15,873 bases of DNA from NCBI GenBank assembly GCA_002411085.1, contig DHQK01000069.1:885-16757 (forward strand), given 5' to 3'. The translations under genes and the position numbers were made by a program. Shown in pieces: positions 14,219 through 15,873 of the stretch (position 1 is its first letter; the number at the start of each line of letters is the position of its first letter). Under the pieces are notes generated by a model. It searched no databases, was not told the DNA's origin, and saw only the letters and a program-made list of their open reading frames with translations. Source of the stretch: Marinilabilia sp. UBA5340. Its GTDB lineage: Bacteria > Bacteroidota > Bacteroidia > Bacteroidales > Marinilabiliaceae.

Positions 14219-15873
14219 ATGTCCATATACCCGTTTAGACAGGTTAGAAATATATCTATCTTGATACCACAATCATACAAATACCAAACATCTGTTTTAG
14301 CAGCCGGTTTTTTTCTGGCCCTATTCTTCTTTTGGGGAACTCTCCTTCCGACCCGGGGGCAGGAACCCTTGCTGCAGGATACACTTTTCATCCCTCCTTC
14401 AGATACATTGTCACAAACTACAGACACAATGCAAACCAGGGAATCCCGTCCTCCCGTGATTGAAGCTGAGGTAGATTATTCTGCAACTGATTCTATCAAA
14501 TTTGTGGGCAATAAAGTATTCTTATATGGTGATGCCAGTGTCAGTTATCAGGAAGTATTGTTGACTGCCTATCAGATAGAACTGGATCTGGACAGCAGTC
14601 TGGCTTATGCTACCGGACGAATTGATTCCACAGGTACAGAAACAGGTTTACCGGTATTTAAAGATCCCAGCGGAGAATATACCATGCGCTCTATTCGGTA
14701 CAATTTTGAAACAGAAAAGGCCATCATAGAGCATGTCGTGACGGAACAAGGCGAAGGATATGTGGTGAGCCACCGGGCAAAAAAACTAAAGGACAATGTC
14801 TATTGTCTCCGAAATGGGAAATATACCACCTGTACCAACCACGATCATCCTCACTTTTATCTGAATATGACCAAAGCCAAGGTAATTCCTGGTAAAAAAA
14901 TCATTACCGGGCCCGCTTATCTGGTGATTGAAGATGTAACCATGCCTTTTGTCGTGCCTTTTGGATTTGTACCCAGCACTTCCAGTTACAGTTCGGGCTT
15001 TTTACTTCCCTCTTACGGGGAGGAGAGCAACCGTGGATTCTTTTTGCGCGATGGTGGGTATTACTGGGCTGCCAATGACTATTTCGATCTCTCCATGACA
15101 GGCGACATATACACAAACGGATCCTGGGGAACCCGCTTTAATTCCAAATACAAAGTCCGGTACAGGTTCTCCGGCAATCTGAGTTTTCAGTATATTACTA
15201 ATATTACCAGTGAAAAAGAACTGCCTGACTATAGCAAAAGCACGGATATGTCGATTAACTGGTCGCACAGTCAGGATTCCAAAGCCAATCCCTACCGCCG
15301 CTTTTCGGCCAGTGTCAATTTCTCTACCAGCTCTTTCGACCGCAATAACGTGGGAAGTATTATTAACCCGAGACAGTTGGCCACAAATACCAAAAGATCC
15401 AGTATTTCCTATTCCCGACAATTTCCGGGTACACCTTTTAATTTCTCGGCCAATGCACAGCACTCACAAAACAGCCGCGATACCACCATTGACCTGACCA
15501 TCCCCAACCTCACCCTCACCATGAACAGAATCTATCCGTTCAAAAGCAAAAATAAAATAGGCTCCAAAGAAAGCTGGTATGAGAAAATCAGCATGAGTTA
15601 TACGGGTAACGCTAGTAACCGGATTTCTACAAAAGAAAGTGAGCTGATGAATTCCAGCCTGACAGAAGATTGGAAGAACGGTATTCAGCACTCCATTCCG
15701 GTGAGTATGAATTTCAAATTGTTTAAATATTTTACCCTATCACCAAGTTTTAATTATAAGGAACGATGGTATTTCAAGTCCATTGAAAAGTCGTATGATG
15801 AAGAACAGCAGAAAGTTGTTGTTTCAGATACCACTCAGGGCTTCAATCGCGTTTATGATTACAGCTTCAGTGT
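14219..15873 (+). CDS. lptD: LPS-assembly outer-membrane protein LptD (OstA-like), 3' end beyond window
   Basis: The open frame runs from the ATG at 14219 to the window end without a stop, 551 codons. The N-terminus has a hydrophobic export segment at about 25-44 after a basic stretch, ending TRGQEP. Residues 80-250 form the periplasmic OstA/LptA-like domain (GNKVFLYGDASVSYQEVLLTAYQI; later YATGRIDSTGTETGLPVF and GPAYLVIEDVTMPFVVPFGFVP). C196 and C205 lie in YCLRNGKYTTC followed by HDHPHFY, a region I recall as typical of Bacteroidota LptD. From about 255 onward are alternating aromatic/polar strands (FLLPSYGEE, GYYWAANDYFDL, SFQYI) of the beta-barrel. LptD inserts lipopolysaccharide or lipooligosaccharide into the outer leaflet together with LptE. 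The usual length is roughly 850-900 residues, so about a third is missing. It diverges from the amidase with a 249-base shared upstream region. Confidence 0.9.
   Translation, partial: MSIYPFRQVRNISILIPQSYKYQTSVLAAGFFLALFFFWGTLLPTRGQEPLLQDTLFIPPSDTLSQTTDTMQTRESRPPVIEAEVDYSATDSIKFVGNKVFLYGDASVSYQEVLLTAYQIELDLDSSLAYATGRIDSTGTETGLPVFKDPSGEYTMRSIRYNFETEKAIIEHVVTEQGEGYVVSHRAKKLKDNVYCLRNGKYTTCTNHDHPHFYLNMTKAKVIPGKKIITGPAYLVIEDVTMPFVVPFGFVPSTSSYSSGFLLPSYGEESNRGFFLRDGGYYWAANDYFDLSMTGDIYTNGSWGTRFNSKYKVRYRFSGNLSFQYITNITSEKELPDYSKSTDMSINWSHSQDSKANPYRRFSASVNFSTSSFDRNNVGSIINPRQLATNTKRSSISYSRQFPGTPFNFSANAQHSQNSRDTTIDLTIPNLTLTMNRIYPFKSKNKIGSKESWYEKISMSYTGNASNRISTKESELMNSSLTEDWKNGIQHSIPVSMNFKLFKYFTLSPSFNYKERWYFKSIEKSYDEEQQKVVVSDTTQGFNRVYDYSFS

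Overview
This window looks like a chromosomal segment from a member of the Bacteroidota, probably a marine or anaerobic Bacteroidales/Marinilabiliales relative. The reasons are a eukaryotic-type NADP isocitrate dehydrogenase, a DnaX with the tau C-terminal domain typical of this phylum, a LysM/periplasmic-binding fusion protein, the amidase-MlaD-LptD envelope cluster, near-absence of Shine-Dalgarno sites, and several matches to the Bacteroidota promoter (TTG, about 20 bases, TAnnTTTG). The phylum call is inference from gene content, because no rRNA gene is present.

Layout. All genes except the last lie on the minus strand, so they are read from right to left. At the right edge, a plus-strand lptD (cut by the window end) diverges from a zinc-dependent N-acetylmuramoyl-L-alanine amidase, which is followed by an MCE/MlaD-family lipid-transport protein. 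These three form an envelope-biogenesis group, and the amidase and the MlaD protein end in related SPOR-like domains. Then come dnaA with a clear terminator, a large exported protein with five LysM repeats fused to a type I periplasmic-binding fold, and an ABC-F ATPase 12 bases behind it. These are followed by rlmB (23S rRNA 2'-O-methyltransferase), dnaX and icd. At the left are a 131-bp palindromic element, a small acidic secreted protein with four E-x-W-M repeats, and the first 75 codons of a short-chain dehydrogenase.

Main points of interest. (1) dnaX is split into two frames at an A10 run that contains the A AAA AAG heptamer and is followed directly by UAG. A -1 shift opens the rest of the tau subunit without interruption, which points to programmed gamma/tau production. 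(2) The small E-x-W-M repeat protein is of no family I can name. It has an unusually strong Shine-Dalgarno site that could be masked by an upstream complementary heptamer. (3) Related C-terminal domains occur on the adjacent amidase and MlaD proteins. (4) A MITE/REP-like palindrome follows icd. I see no CRISPR array, prophage, transposase or defence system. Most of the window is conserved core chromosome.
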